64,000 bases of DNA from Megasphaera sp. AM44-1BH (lineage in GTDB: Bacteria > Bacillota > Negativicutes > Veillonellales > Megasphaeraceae), in the NCBI RefSeq assembly GCF_003467125.1, contig NZ_QSFA01000012.1, forward strand, positions 1 through 64,000. Direction: 5' to 3'. Made by a program: the position numbers and the translations under genes. A model generated the notes under the pieces. The model had not been told where the DNA came from. It was given only the letters and a program-made list of their open reading frames with translations, and did no database searches. Numbering within the stretch: position 1 is the first letter of the stretch; each line of letters begins with the position of its first letter. This document shows positions 1 to 7,016 of the stretch, piece after piece.

Positions 1-60
1 TTTTATTTTAAAAGTGTCAAAGATGGGATTATACAAGAAGCGGATACAAATTCAAATATT

Positions 61-1305
61 TTAATCAGCTTCTCCTTTATTTATAAAAGCCCCAGCATCC
101 TTGAGCTTGGTCATGCTGCCGTTCACGAGGTACAGATTGCCGCCTTCTTCATCCGGCACGGGATTCATGTCTTCCAGTTCCCGGATGTCGTTGGCGGACA
201 GCCAGCCATTCTGCCGGCCGATGCTGTAACCGGTCATGCGGCTCTCATAATCGCCGCGCATCAGGCCGTTGACGTTGAACTTGAGGAAATACTGCTTCTT
301 CTCTTCCGGCAGGAACAGGGCTTTCTGCATGGCCTGCTCCCAGCGGATGACCCACGGGTCTAGCGTATATTTCACAAATTCCATGGACTGCTGCTCAATA
401 TTATTGAAGGAACTTTTCTCCAGGTCCCCGATCATGTGCGGCGGGATGCGGTAGAGCCTTGCGATTTCGTTGAGCTGGAATTTCCGCGTTTCCAGGAACT
501 GTGCTTCTTCCGGCGGGATGCCGATTTGCTGGTACTTCATGCCTTCTTCCAGCACAGCCACCTTATGGGCATTGGCACTCCCCCGATAGACGGCATTCCA
601 GGAGTCCCGGACTTTGGCCGGGTCCTTCAGAACGCCCGGATGCTCCAGCACCCCGCTGGGGCTGGCCCCGTTGGCAAAGAAAGAGGCACCGTATTCCTCG
701 CAGGCCATAGTCATGCCCACGGCATTGCGTGCCATGGCAATCGGCGAATAACCGACCAGGCCGTCAAATCCCAGGCCGGGGATATGCAGCACTTCTTCCT
801 TCTGGAGTGCCACTTGCCCATACGGCTTGATGTTCGGATTCTCGTCTCCTGTCTTGGTATACAGATAGAAAATCTTTCCCCGTTCATCCCGGCAGACGGT
901 CATCTTGTCCGGCCTGAGCGGGTATAGTCCCTGCACCCGCCCCAGGCGGTCACGGATGATCTGGGCGTAGGCATTGCCCCAGATGAGCAGATGGCTCATG
1001 AGCGTTTCCCGGAAGATGAACGAGGTCATCTCCGGGTTCGGCTCATCATGGAGCAGATGGTACAGCGGATGGTCATAGACCCGCTCCTTGCCGCCAGGCG
1101 TGTAACGGTACAGCTGGAGCGGCAGGGCTGCCAGGGTTTCCGCCAGGATGCGGACGCAGGCATAGACTGCCGTTGTCTGCATGGCTGTGAACTCATTGAC
1201 CTGCTTACCACTGGATGAACGTCCAAACAGGTAATGCATATCCGTCCCGGTGTAATAGTTTTGTGGCTTATCCCTGGTATGAAACAGTTTGGAAAAGATG
1301 CTCAT
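61..1305 (-). CDS. Phage portal protein, HK97 family
   Basis: This is the portal, which forms the ring at the capsid vertex through which the terminase pumps DNA and to which the tail connects. The 414-residue product shows family signatures: ILAETLAALPLQLYR near the N-terminus and SFNNIEQQSMEFVKY in the C-terminal half. Length is normal for the HK97 group. I chose the ATG at 1305 because AGGAAGGAG lies 6 nt upstream; an in-frame extension upstream has no ribosome site. It follows the terminase genes in the packaging order but is separated from terL by an opposite-strand insert (1411-2098). The head protease and capsid genes that normally follow would lie beyond base 1. Confidence 0.95.
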   Translation of the reverse strand: MSIFSKLFHTRDKPQNYYTGTDMHYLFGRSSSGKQVNEFTAMQTTAVYACVRILAETLAALPLQLYRYTPGGKERVYDHPLYHLLHDEPNPEMTSFIFRETLMSHLLIWGNAYAQIIRDRLGRVQGLYPLRPDKMTVCRDERGKIFYLYTKTGDENPNIKPYGQVALQKEEVLHIPGLGFDGLVGYSPIAMARNAVGMTMACEEYGASFFANGASPSGVLEHPGVLKDPAKVRDSWNAVYRGSANAHKVAVLEEGMKYQQIGIPPEEAQFLETRKFQLNEIARLYRIPPHMIGDLEKSSFNNIEQQSMEFVKYTLDPWVIRWEQAMQKALFLPEEKKQYFLKFNVNGLMRGDYESRMTGYSIGRQNGWLSANDIRELEDMNPVPDEEGGNLYLVNGSMTKLKDAGAFINKGEAD

Positions 1306-1335
1306 AATCCACTCCTTCCTAATAAACCAAGTGAT

Positions 1336-1344
1336 TGTTATAAT
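1336..1344 (+). promoter_or_regulatory. Extended -10 promoter for the inserted plus-strand gene
   Basis: TGTTATAAT is a perfect extended -10 element (TG, one base, TATAAT) about 65 nt upstream of the plus-strand gene at 1411. A private promoter facing against the phage operon fits a moron expressed from the lysogen. No clear -35 is seen. This is inference from sequence only. Confidence 0.5.
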
Positions 1345-1410
1345 AGATTCGTCGGATATCTGATTTTTCAAAAATGAAAAGTTTCCCATAGTGACGGAGG
1401 GTGATCAAAT

Positions 1411-2098
1411 ATGACAAAGGAAGAATTATTAGAGTTTAAATACACGTATGGCTATTTCAAGATTGATGATCTTACCTATGGTTATATGACAATTCTTTTC
1501 TTTCAGCCGCCGTGTACTTATACAAAAGTTTCCTTTGATGAATGTCTGGAGGATAGTTGTTCCAAGCATGGTTCAAACATACAATGCACTAAGACACCAC
1601 AAACCGTACGATTTTTTCATTGAAGCAGGAACTGAAAAGTTTTCCATCAAAATCAGCGACTATAGTAATGAAAACTTAGATGATTCGGTACTCTTTACCG
1701 TAAAGATTTCAAATTGGAATAGCGGCTTACAGTATGGTACAGAGCTACATCAGGAAATGCCCGTTGCCTACTTAATGTATGTATTTGAAAAATTTTTCAG
1801 TGAATTACTTCATCATCCGGATTTTCCTTTCCAATATCCATGCTTTTCAGAAATAGCCAGCCCGCAAGGTATAGCCGTAGAAGCTGAGTTTGAGAAAAAA
1901 TATGAAAACATGAATCTTTCTAACGCGAAATACATTAAGTTAGATAAGCAATTCATGCGGGAGCACATAACAGAATTCACAAAGTGCGGCGAAACACTAA
2001 AAAATGAATTTATAACTATGCTGACTGAGTATAAAGTTCCTGATGGATGGACAATCTTAAGAGAATCGGGTCCTGAAACAAAGCACGATATTTTCTAG
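1411..2098 (+). pseudogene. Frameshifted unknown gene inserted between portal and terL (moron-like)
   Basis: Two overlapping readings together look like one gene of about 228 codons. The first (1411-1623) starts with ATG after GGAGGG at good spacing and reads through FDECLED. The second frame (from about 1550 to 2098) continues with hydrophobic and acidic protein-like sequence such as PVAYLMYVFEKFFSELL and ends KHDIF. Joining them needs a one-base shift near 1553-1560. It lies on the strand opposite to the phage operon, is clearly more AT-rich than terL and portal, and has its own promoter-like element. I do not recognise the family; an immunity- or moron-type role is only a guess. It could be a true pseudogene, a sequencing error or programmed frameshifting. 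Confidence 0.55.
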
Positions 2099-2157
2099 AT
2101 CTATTAACCTTTATGCCTTAAACTGAAAATCATGGCTTTATGACGAGTGAAACTACT

Positions 2158-3759
2158 CTAAAATGCAATAATCCCTCGTTCGTCATAAATACTGTTCCCG
2201 CCCATTCCATTACGGATGGCCCGATCCAGTGCCATGATGGACGCCACGATTCCGTCGATCTTTTCGACGGATTTTTCTTTGTCCGGTTTGATGTTCCCCG
2301 CAGGGTCCTGGCGCATGACGACGTTGCCAGCCATCCATTTGAGGACGGGATTGCCGCCATGGTTGATATTCCCTTCCATCAGAAGCTTGAACAGCTCCTT
2401 CGACGGCGGCGACATATCCTTGAACCCCTGGCCGAAAGGCACCATGGTAAAGCCCATGTCCTCAAGATTCTGCACCATCTGGGTGGCGTTCCAGCGGTCA
2501 TAGGCGATTTCCCGGATGTAGTACGTTTCCCCCAGGCGTTCGATGAACTTCTCGATAAAGCCGTAATGGATGACGTTTCCTTCCGTCGTCTGGATGAAAC
2601 CCTGCTTCTGCCAGACGTCGTAGAGGACATGGTCACGTCGGCAGCGAAGTTCCAGTGTGTCTTCCGGCAGCCAGAAGAATGGCAGCAGGATATATTTTTC
2701 CTCTTCCGTCCGGGGCGGGAAGGCCAGTACCAGGGCCGTGATATCCGATGTGCTGGACAAGTCCAGCCCGCCGTAGCACATCCGCCCCCGCAGGGAATCC
2801 AGGTCAATGGGGAGATTCCCCTTATCGTAGACCTGTTCCGGTATCCAGCGGATGCTGGCCGAAGTCCAGATATTCAATCTGAGTTGTTTGAACACATTCT
2901 CCTCGGCCGGATTCTCGATAGCGTTCTGGTACGCTTCCCGGACGCGGTCGATCTGGATGGTGTGGCCAAGGGAAGGATTCGATTTGTACCAGTTGGCTTC
3001 ATCTGTCCAGTCCGCTTCCCCTTCCAGGCCATAGACAACGGGGTAAAAGGTGTAGTCTTTCTTTCGGCCCGCCATCAAGTCAAGGGCCTTTGTGTGCAGC
3101 TCATAGCAGATACTGTTCTTGTCGTTGCCCGCCGTCGTGATGATGAAGAAGAGCGGCTGCTCCCGGGCATCGCCGGAGCCCTTGGTCAGGACATCATAGA
3201 GCTTGCGGTTCGGCTGGGCGTGGATTTCGTCAAAGACCAGGCCCGACACATTGAGTCCGTGTTTGGTCCCGGTTTCCGCCGACAGCACCTGGTAGAACCC
3301 GGCGTTGCGATAATTGATGATGCGCTTGCCCGCCGTCCGTATCTTGGAGCGGCGCATCAGGGCCGGACTCATCTCGACCATCTGCCGTGCCACATCAAAG
3401 ACAATGGAAGCCTGGTTGCGGTCACAGGCCGCACCATACACTTCGGCACTCGGCTCGTTATCGGCATAAAGAAGGTACAGGGCGATGGCTGCAGCCAGCT
3501 CGCTTTTCCCGTTCTTCTTTGGAATCTCTATATAGGCCGTCAGGAACTGCCGTTTCCCGTTTTCCTTGACGATGCCGAAGAGATCACGCACAATCTGTTC
3601 CTGCCACGGCAGGAGCAAGAACGGCTGCCCGGCCCATTTGCCTTTGGTATGACAGAGATGCTCGATGAAGGCAACCGCCCTGTCGGCCTTGTCCTTGTCG
3701 TAATGGGAATCCGGCAGCATGAACGCTGACGGCTTATATACAAATGCCAAACTTGTCAC
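2158..3759 (-). CDS. terL: Terminase large subunit
   Basis: The motor ATPase and nuclease that packages phage DNA into proheads. In 533 residues it has a Walker A-like loop PKKNGKS at 80-86, a Walker B strand ending VFDE at about 175-178, and an RNase H-like nuclease domain beginning at GGLDLSSTSD (about 330-339) with a late acidic residue in EKIDGIVA. These match the Terminase_1 family at normal length. Translation starts at GTG (3759), and its GTGA overlaps the terS stop, so the two subunits are translationally coupled. The C-terminus ends with IYDERGIIAF just before the opposite-strand insert. Confidence 0.96.
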   Translation of the reverse strand: MTSLAFVYKPSAFMLPDSHYDKDKADRAVAFIEHLCHTKGKWAGQPFLLLPWQEQIVRDLFGIVKENGKRQFLTAYIEIPKKNGKSELAAAIALYLLYADNEPSAEVYGAACDRNQASIVFDVARQMVEMSPALMRRSKIRTAGKRIINYRNAGFYQVLSAETGTKHGLNVSGLVFDEIHAQPNRKLYDVLTKGSGDAREQPLFFIITTAGNDKNSICYELHTKALDLMAGRKKDYTFYPVVYGLEGEADWTDEANWYKSNPSLGHTIQIDRVREAYQNAIENPAEENVFKQLRLNIWTSASIRWIPEQVYDKGNLPIDLDSLRGRMCYGGLDLSSTSDITALVLAFPPRTEEEKYILLPFFWLPEDTLELRCRRDHVLYDVWQKQGFIQTTEGNVIHYGFIEKFIERLGETYYIREIAYDRWNATQMVQNLEDMGFTMVPFGQGFKDMSPPSKELFKLLMEGNINHGGNPVLKWMAGNVVMRQDPAGNIKPDKEKSVEKIDGIVASIMALDRAIRNGMGGNSIYDERGIIAF

Positions 3760-4226
3760 CCCCTTAACAGCAGTTCCATTTCATCCGTTTCTTTTTCTGC
3801 CCCGTTTTCTTCCCCAATCATGCGGCTCCGGGCTGACGGGGTCAGGCCAAACTGCTCACAGAATTTCAGCATGATCTTGAGGTTCGTCTGGGCAATTGAT
3901 ACCTGCGGTACCTGCTGCAGGTAGCCGTTCGGCGTCCGCACCATATCCCCATGCTGGGTGATGAACTCTTCCGCTCCTTTCCATCGGGCATATGCCTGGC
4001 AGTACCCGGCAAAGGCCATCATATCCAGATTGGTCAGCATCCCCATCTCAGCGAGGACTTTCCCCAGCCGCTTCCATTCTTTCTTGGCATCGTATTCCAG
4101 CCAGTCCGGGCAGCGAGGGAGCCGTCCCTTTGGCATGGGTTCCTTCTTATTGAGGGGACGATGGCCGGGATTGCCTTCCAGCACCTTGAGCGCCGTCGGC
4201 TTCGGTTTTCTTCCTCGTACAGCCAA
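3756..4226 (-). CDS. terS: Terminase small subunit, P27 family
   Basis: Recognises the phage packaging site and recruits the large subunit. The 156-residue protein opens with the P27-type basic block RGRKPKPTALKVLEGNPG, followed by RPLNKKEP and the helical region around WKRLGKVLAEMGML. The start is a TTG at 4226 nine bases after GGGAGG. It overlaps terL by four bases. Immediately upstream, on the same strand, is a compact hairpin with six T residues (4245-4262), so transcription from the preceding cassette may be attenuated before packaging genes are reached. Confidence 0.93.
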   Translation of the reverse strand: MAVRGRKPKPTALKVLEGNPGHRPLNKKEPMPKGRLPRCPDWLEYDAKKEWKRLGKVLAEMGMLTNLDMMAFAGYCQAYARWKGAEEFITQHGDMVRTPNGYLQQVPQVSIAQTNLKIMLKFCEQFGLTPSARSRMIGEENGAEKETDEMELLLRG

Positions 4227-4244
4227 TGGCGCTCACCTCCCAAT

Positions 4245-4262
4245 AAAAAAGCCCTTGCGGGC
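4245..4262 (-). terminator. Intrinsic terminator just upstream of terS
   Basis: On the minus strand GCCCGCAAGGGC folds into a short GC hairpin followed by TTTTTT. It sits between the cyclotransferase gene and terS, only about 10 nt before the terS ribosome site. It would separate the modification cassette from packaging genes unless read through. Confidence 0.6.
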
Positions 4263-4269
4263 TGTACGA

Positions 4270-4311
4270 CAGAGGGGACCGCATCTGCGTTCCCCTCTGG
4301 TTCTCTTTTTT
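4270..4311 (+). terminator. Second hairpin with T-run on the plus strand
   Basis: CAGAGGGGA (4270-4278) pairs with TCCCCTCTG (4291-4299) and is followed on the plus strand by TTCTCTTTTTT. No plus-strand gene ends here. On the minus strand it is a hairpin 8 nt before the terS-proximal terminator, so together they may be an attenuator or stop antisense transcripts. Confidence 0.45.
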
Positions 4312-4392
4312 AATTCTTCATGACCCATTCGATGGCGTGGCCATTGTCTTCGAACAGTTCGACGCTGACTGCCTATCCGATATTTATGCATC

Positions 4393-5004
4393 TTATTCGA
4401 TGACTTCCCATTCATCAGCTCCGGGTATCAGCCCGAGACTGCTGCCCGTATCCCACTGTACATGGATGGTCCCGGCATCATCGACGAACTGGACGGTGCC
4501 TTCTGTTCCCCTGGGCGGGGCCTGCCTGTCATCCATGGAGATAAGTCGCACCCGCGTTTCTTCCATCCGTTCCCGGCTGTGCCGCAGCCCGGCCCGCAGG
4601 ACGGACAGGTCGAAACCGAATTTGCGGTAATCCCGCTCCATGTTCTGGTAGTACCAGTCTTCCGGGATGCCGAACCGCCGGTCTTCGTGCATGATGTACA
4701 CAAGGCCGCTGAGGATGCCTTCATCTGTTTCCACATCCACTTCTTTTTTGTAGTAGAACCGCGGGAAACCTTCATAGGCATCGAGCCGCCGTTCATCCGC
4801 CGGAGAAATGCACCAGAAAACAACCGGCACGAAGGCATCCGCCTTCTTCTCGATCGTGGCGTAACATCCTGTCAAGGAACCTTTGAAGAGGAGTTCATAG
4901 CCCCGGATTCGGCCCGTCCCTGAAAGAACGGCGTCAGGACACCGTCTTGCCATCTGTACTTCACTCATGTTGCTGCCGTAGGCAATGTAGATTCTTTGTT
5001 TCAT
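4393..5004 (-). CDS. Gamma-glutamylcyclotransferase-like protein fused to DUF4314
   Basis: Residues 1 to about 145 are an AIG2/GGCT fold: the substrate loop YGSNM is at 9-13 and the expected catalytic glutamate is E78 in LDAYEGFP. Such enzymes cyclise gamma-glutamyl amines to 5-oxoproline. Residues from about 150 to 203 match DUF4314 (RVRLISMDDRQAPP, then GTIHVQWDTGSSL), which in other phages is usually separate. I start at ATG 5004, with AAAGGA spaced correctly; a longer reading upstream has no ribosome site. It follows the amidoligase, and the pair matches the amidoligase-GGCT operons predicted from comparative genomics to make and undo gamma-glutamyl or peptide amide bonds. The substrate is unknown. 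Confidence 0.85.
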   Translation of the reverse strand: MKQRIYIAYGSNMSEVQMARRCPDAVLSGTGRIRGYELLFKGSLTGCYATIEKKADAFVPVVFWCISPADERRLDAYEGFPRFYYKKEVDVETDEGILSGLVYIMHEDRRFGIPEDWYYQNMERDYRKFGFDLSVLRAGLRHSRERMEETRVRLISMDDRQAPPRGTEGTVQFVDDAGTIHVQWDTGSSLGLIPGADEWEVIE

Positions 5005-5047
5005 CGCTCTCATCCTTTCTGAAGGGATTGCCCTTCTACTACCCCAA

Positions 5048-5065
5048 GGGCAGCCGAAGCTGCCC
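5048..5065 (-). other. UUCG-type hairpin between amidoligase and cyclotransferase genes
   Basis: On the minus strand GGGCAGC and GCTGCCC enclose TTCG, the most stable RNA tetraloop type. It is not followed by a T-run, so it is more likely an mRNA-stabilising or processing hairpin than a terminator. It lies between the amidoligase stop and the cyclotransferase ribosome site. Confidence 0.5.
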
Positions 5066-5080
5066 CTAAGGCTATCCCCT

Positions 5081-5983
5081 TCAAGCGGCGGCATTGCGCC
5101 ATGCGGAATTGCCCGTGAGGTGTTTGAGGAAGTGGAGGCGGCAGGTCTTGAATTCGTCGCCGATGAGTCCGAGCCGGAGCATCCAGCATCGGAAGGCGTA
5201 TTTCTCATTGTCCGTTTCGGTTTTCCGTGCCGAGGCTTTCTTCTGCGCGAGGGCCTGATGGACGACGGCCAGGCAGAACTGTATGTATGCCTTGATTTCT
5301 CCGGCGTGGAGTGTCCCATTGAAAAGCCGGAACTCGACGGTCCCTTTGGTGAAGGTGGCGTGCAGGTTCAGCCCGTGGTAGCGGGTGCTGTTGTAATGAT
5401 GATTCCGTCCGTAGGGTACTTCCTGATACCAGAGGTCGGCGATGCCGTCCAGGGTGTCCGGCTTTTTCCGATTGAGGTCCTTCAGGAAAGTGGAGTTTGT
5501 CTTCCGGCAGTACCGGCTTTCCCGTGAGGGGTTGATCTGGAGGGCGCGGTAAATCATCTCTTCCTTACTCGCCATGATGTTCACCAGGTTCCGCAGGGTC
5601 TTGGCGGTGAACCGTTCGGCCCCGACATGGATGTGGATGCCGCAGGACTTGTTGGCAAAGGCACCGGCCTTGCGGAGCATCCGCACCAGTTCCTGCAGCT
5701 TCGGGATGTCTTCGTAGGAAAGGATGGGGCTGACCACTTCTGTACGGTAGAAACTGGAAGCATCTGTAATATTGCCGTTCACCTTCTTCTGAGGAATCAG
5801 GCTGGAGTCGTTCATAGCCTTCCATTTCCGCCCCTGTTCATCCCTTGCGGTGTAGGTATCGTAGGCTCCGCCTTCGTGCCGGCTTTCCGTTCCGAAGAAG
5901 TGGGCCATGAGGCTGGCAGCCCGGCTTCTCGTAATCCCAGTCATTTCCATTTCGATTCCAAAGTGCAGTGTTTTCATAATCAT
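5081..5983 (-). CDS. Phage amidoligase (COOH-NH2 ligase, Amidoligase_2 type)
   Basis: Predicted ATP-dependent ligase forming amide bonds, of the glutamine-synthetase-like fold. Family signatures are visible in order: FGIEMEM (8-14, metal/ATP-binding acids), CGIHIHVG (114-121), RYHGLNLHAT (about 201-210) and TVEFRLFNGTL (215-225). Length (300) is normal. Residues 259-296 form a C-terminal module, NEKYAFRCWMLRLG onward, that recurs in the next upstream gene. AAAGGA precedes the ATG at 5983 by 5 nt. It sits with a cyclotransferase and a ParB-methyltransferase, an arrangement seen in several clostridial prophages. The natural substrate (a peptide, a protein tail or a small metabolite) is not known. 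Confidence 0.88.
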   Translation of the reverse strand: MIMKTLHFGIEMEMTGITRSRAASLMAHFFGTESRHEGGAYDTYTARDEQGRKWKAMNDSSLIPQKKVNGNITDASSFYRTEVVSPILSYEDIPKLQELVRMLRKAGAFANKSCGIHIHVGAERFTAKTLRNLVNIMASKEEMIYRALQINPSRESRYCRKTNSTFLKDLNRKKPDTLDGIADLWYQEVPYGRNHHYNSTRYHGLNLHATFTKGTVEFRLFNGTLHAGEIKAYIQFCLAVVHQALAQKKASARKTETDNEKYAFRCWMLRLGLIGDEFKTCRLHFLKHLTGNSAWRNAAA

Positions 5984-6022
5984 CTCTGTCCTTTCTATGT
6001 GTGCGTGTGTTCTTTCGGTACA

Positions 6023-6056
6023 CTATATATCACTCTAAAGGCACACAATAGCAAGT
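6023..6056 (-). promoter_or_regulatory. Repeated promoter-like element, copy A (upstream of amidoligase)
   Basis: On the minus strand this 34-nt element begins ACTTGCTATT and ends AGAGTGATATATAG. A second copy is at 6984-7016 and a third, on the plus strand, at 19728-19761. All share ACTTG at positions 1-5 and AGAGTGATATAT at 21-32. TTGCTA and TGATATATA resemble a -35 and an extended -10 with long spacing. It sits about 40 nt before the amidoligase start. Confidence 0.6.
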
Positions 6057-6090
6057 AATATTGAGAATAATTATGAATTAAATCGAAAGT

Positions 6091-6954
6091 TTACAGGTTC
6101 GGATGCCGGCGTTCCTTCTGCTTTTTGGCATGAGCCATGGCTTCTTCTTCCGTGCGGAAGGCGCTCCATCCGTTCAGGCCTTTCAGCAGGGCCATGCGCG
6201 ATTCGTGGCTGGCTTTGGTTCCCATTCCGATGCGCAGGAGCCACATCCGCAGGTAGTACTTCTCGTTTTCCGGCTTCCGTGTGGCGGACTGGACCCGTTT
6301 CGCCTTTTTCGCTGCGCTGACCATGAAGGCCGCCAGTTCAATCAGGGCGCGGTTCTTCACGGCATTGCCCGTAGCGGCAATGCAGAACGTCACCGTATCT
6401 ACGGCAATCAGGAAACCCCGTCCTTCCTTGCTGTAGTTCTGATAGATGGCAAAGAAGGACGTCCTGTCTGTACCGGGTTCTTCTTTCAGGTCTTCCACCA
6501 ACCTGTCCGGCACATGGATGTTTTCGTGCCCCGCGGCCCGGTTCAGCAGGTACTGCTGGGCATGAAGCATGAAGACCAGGTTGCGTAGCTGCGCACCGTC
6601 CATGCCATCAAGGGAAACCTTAATTTCCATCATATCCGGCTCCGTTTCCGTCTGCGGCAGTGCTTCCAATCCTGGCGTTTCATCCTGCTGCAATCGCTCT
6701 TGCGACACTTCGGTTCCCGTTCCTTCTGCCGGCTCCGGCTGCGGAAGAATGCCTGCTTCCTGCAGGAAAGCTGTGATAGCGGCTTCTGTCTTTTCATCAT
6801 CGCATTCGATATCGCCGCTGCGAAGGATGCGGAAGCCCTGCCCTTCGTAGGCAAAGGCCGGCGTCCCGGTGTAATGAAGCTTTTCGTTATGGTTGAAAGG
6901 AATCAGCTTTCTGGCCAGTTCCTTGCGGTCGTTCAGGTTCGTCTGGATTGTCAT
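6091..6954 (-). CDS. Phage protein sharing the amidoligase C-terminal module
   Basis: A 287-residue soluble protein of unknown function. It has an N-terminal region with FAYEGQGFRIL and an acidic, proline-rich linker (about 70-110). The C-terminal part, about residues 185-267, aligns with the end of the neighbouring amidoligase; residues 230-267 align without gaps over 38 positions with 17 identities (NEKY, R, W, LR, G, then LK, L, G, SA and R). Similar prophage proteins are often labelled virulence-related without evidence. The gene has its own GGAGG and its own copy of the promoter-like element upstream. I infer it is a partner or adaptor of the amidoligase; no catalytic motif is visible. 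Confidence 0.75.
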   Translation of the reverse strand: MTIQTNLNDRKELARKLIPFNHNEKLHYTGTPAFAYEGQGFRILRSGDIECDDEKTEAAITAFLQEAGILPQPEPAEGTGTEVSQERLQQDETPGLEALPQTETEPDMMEIKVSLDGMDGAQLRNLVFMLHAQQYLLNRAAGHENIHVPDRLVEDLKEEPGTDRTSFFAIYQNYSKEGRGFLIAVDTVTFCIAATGNAVKNRALIELAAFMVSAAKKAKRVQSATRKPENEKYYLRMWLLRIGMGTKASHESRMALLKGLNGWSAFRTEEEAMAHAKKQKERRHPNL

Positions 6955-6983
6955 GGTCTATGTACCTCCTTGTTTTGCTAGTA

Positions 6984-7016
6984 CATATATCACTCTGAAC
7001 GCCAATAATAGCAAGT
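6984..7016 (-). promoter_or_regulatory. Repeated promoter-like element, copy B (upstream of the partner gene)
   Basis: On the minus strand this 33-nt sequence starts ACTTGCTATTATTGG and ends AGAGTGATATATG, colinear with the copies at 6023-6056 and 19728-19761. It lies immediately after the methyltransferase stop codon and about 30 nt before the partner gene start. It probably starts a transcript independent of the methyltransferase. Confidence 0.6.

Noticed and set aside
2140..3729. Long plus-strand open reading opposite terL
   Set aside because: It mirrors the coding frame of terL, which has intact motifs; no ribosome site or family match. Similar mirror readings opposite pnp, purD, purF, fumC and rlmD were rejected for the same reason.
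4314..4363. Short minus-strand peptide reading VELFEDNGHAIEWV before a stop
   Set aside because: Protein-like, but an in-frame stop lies just upstream and there is no start codon. It may be a remnant of a lost small gene; not enough to annotate.
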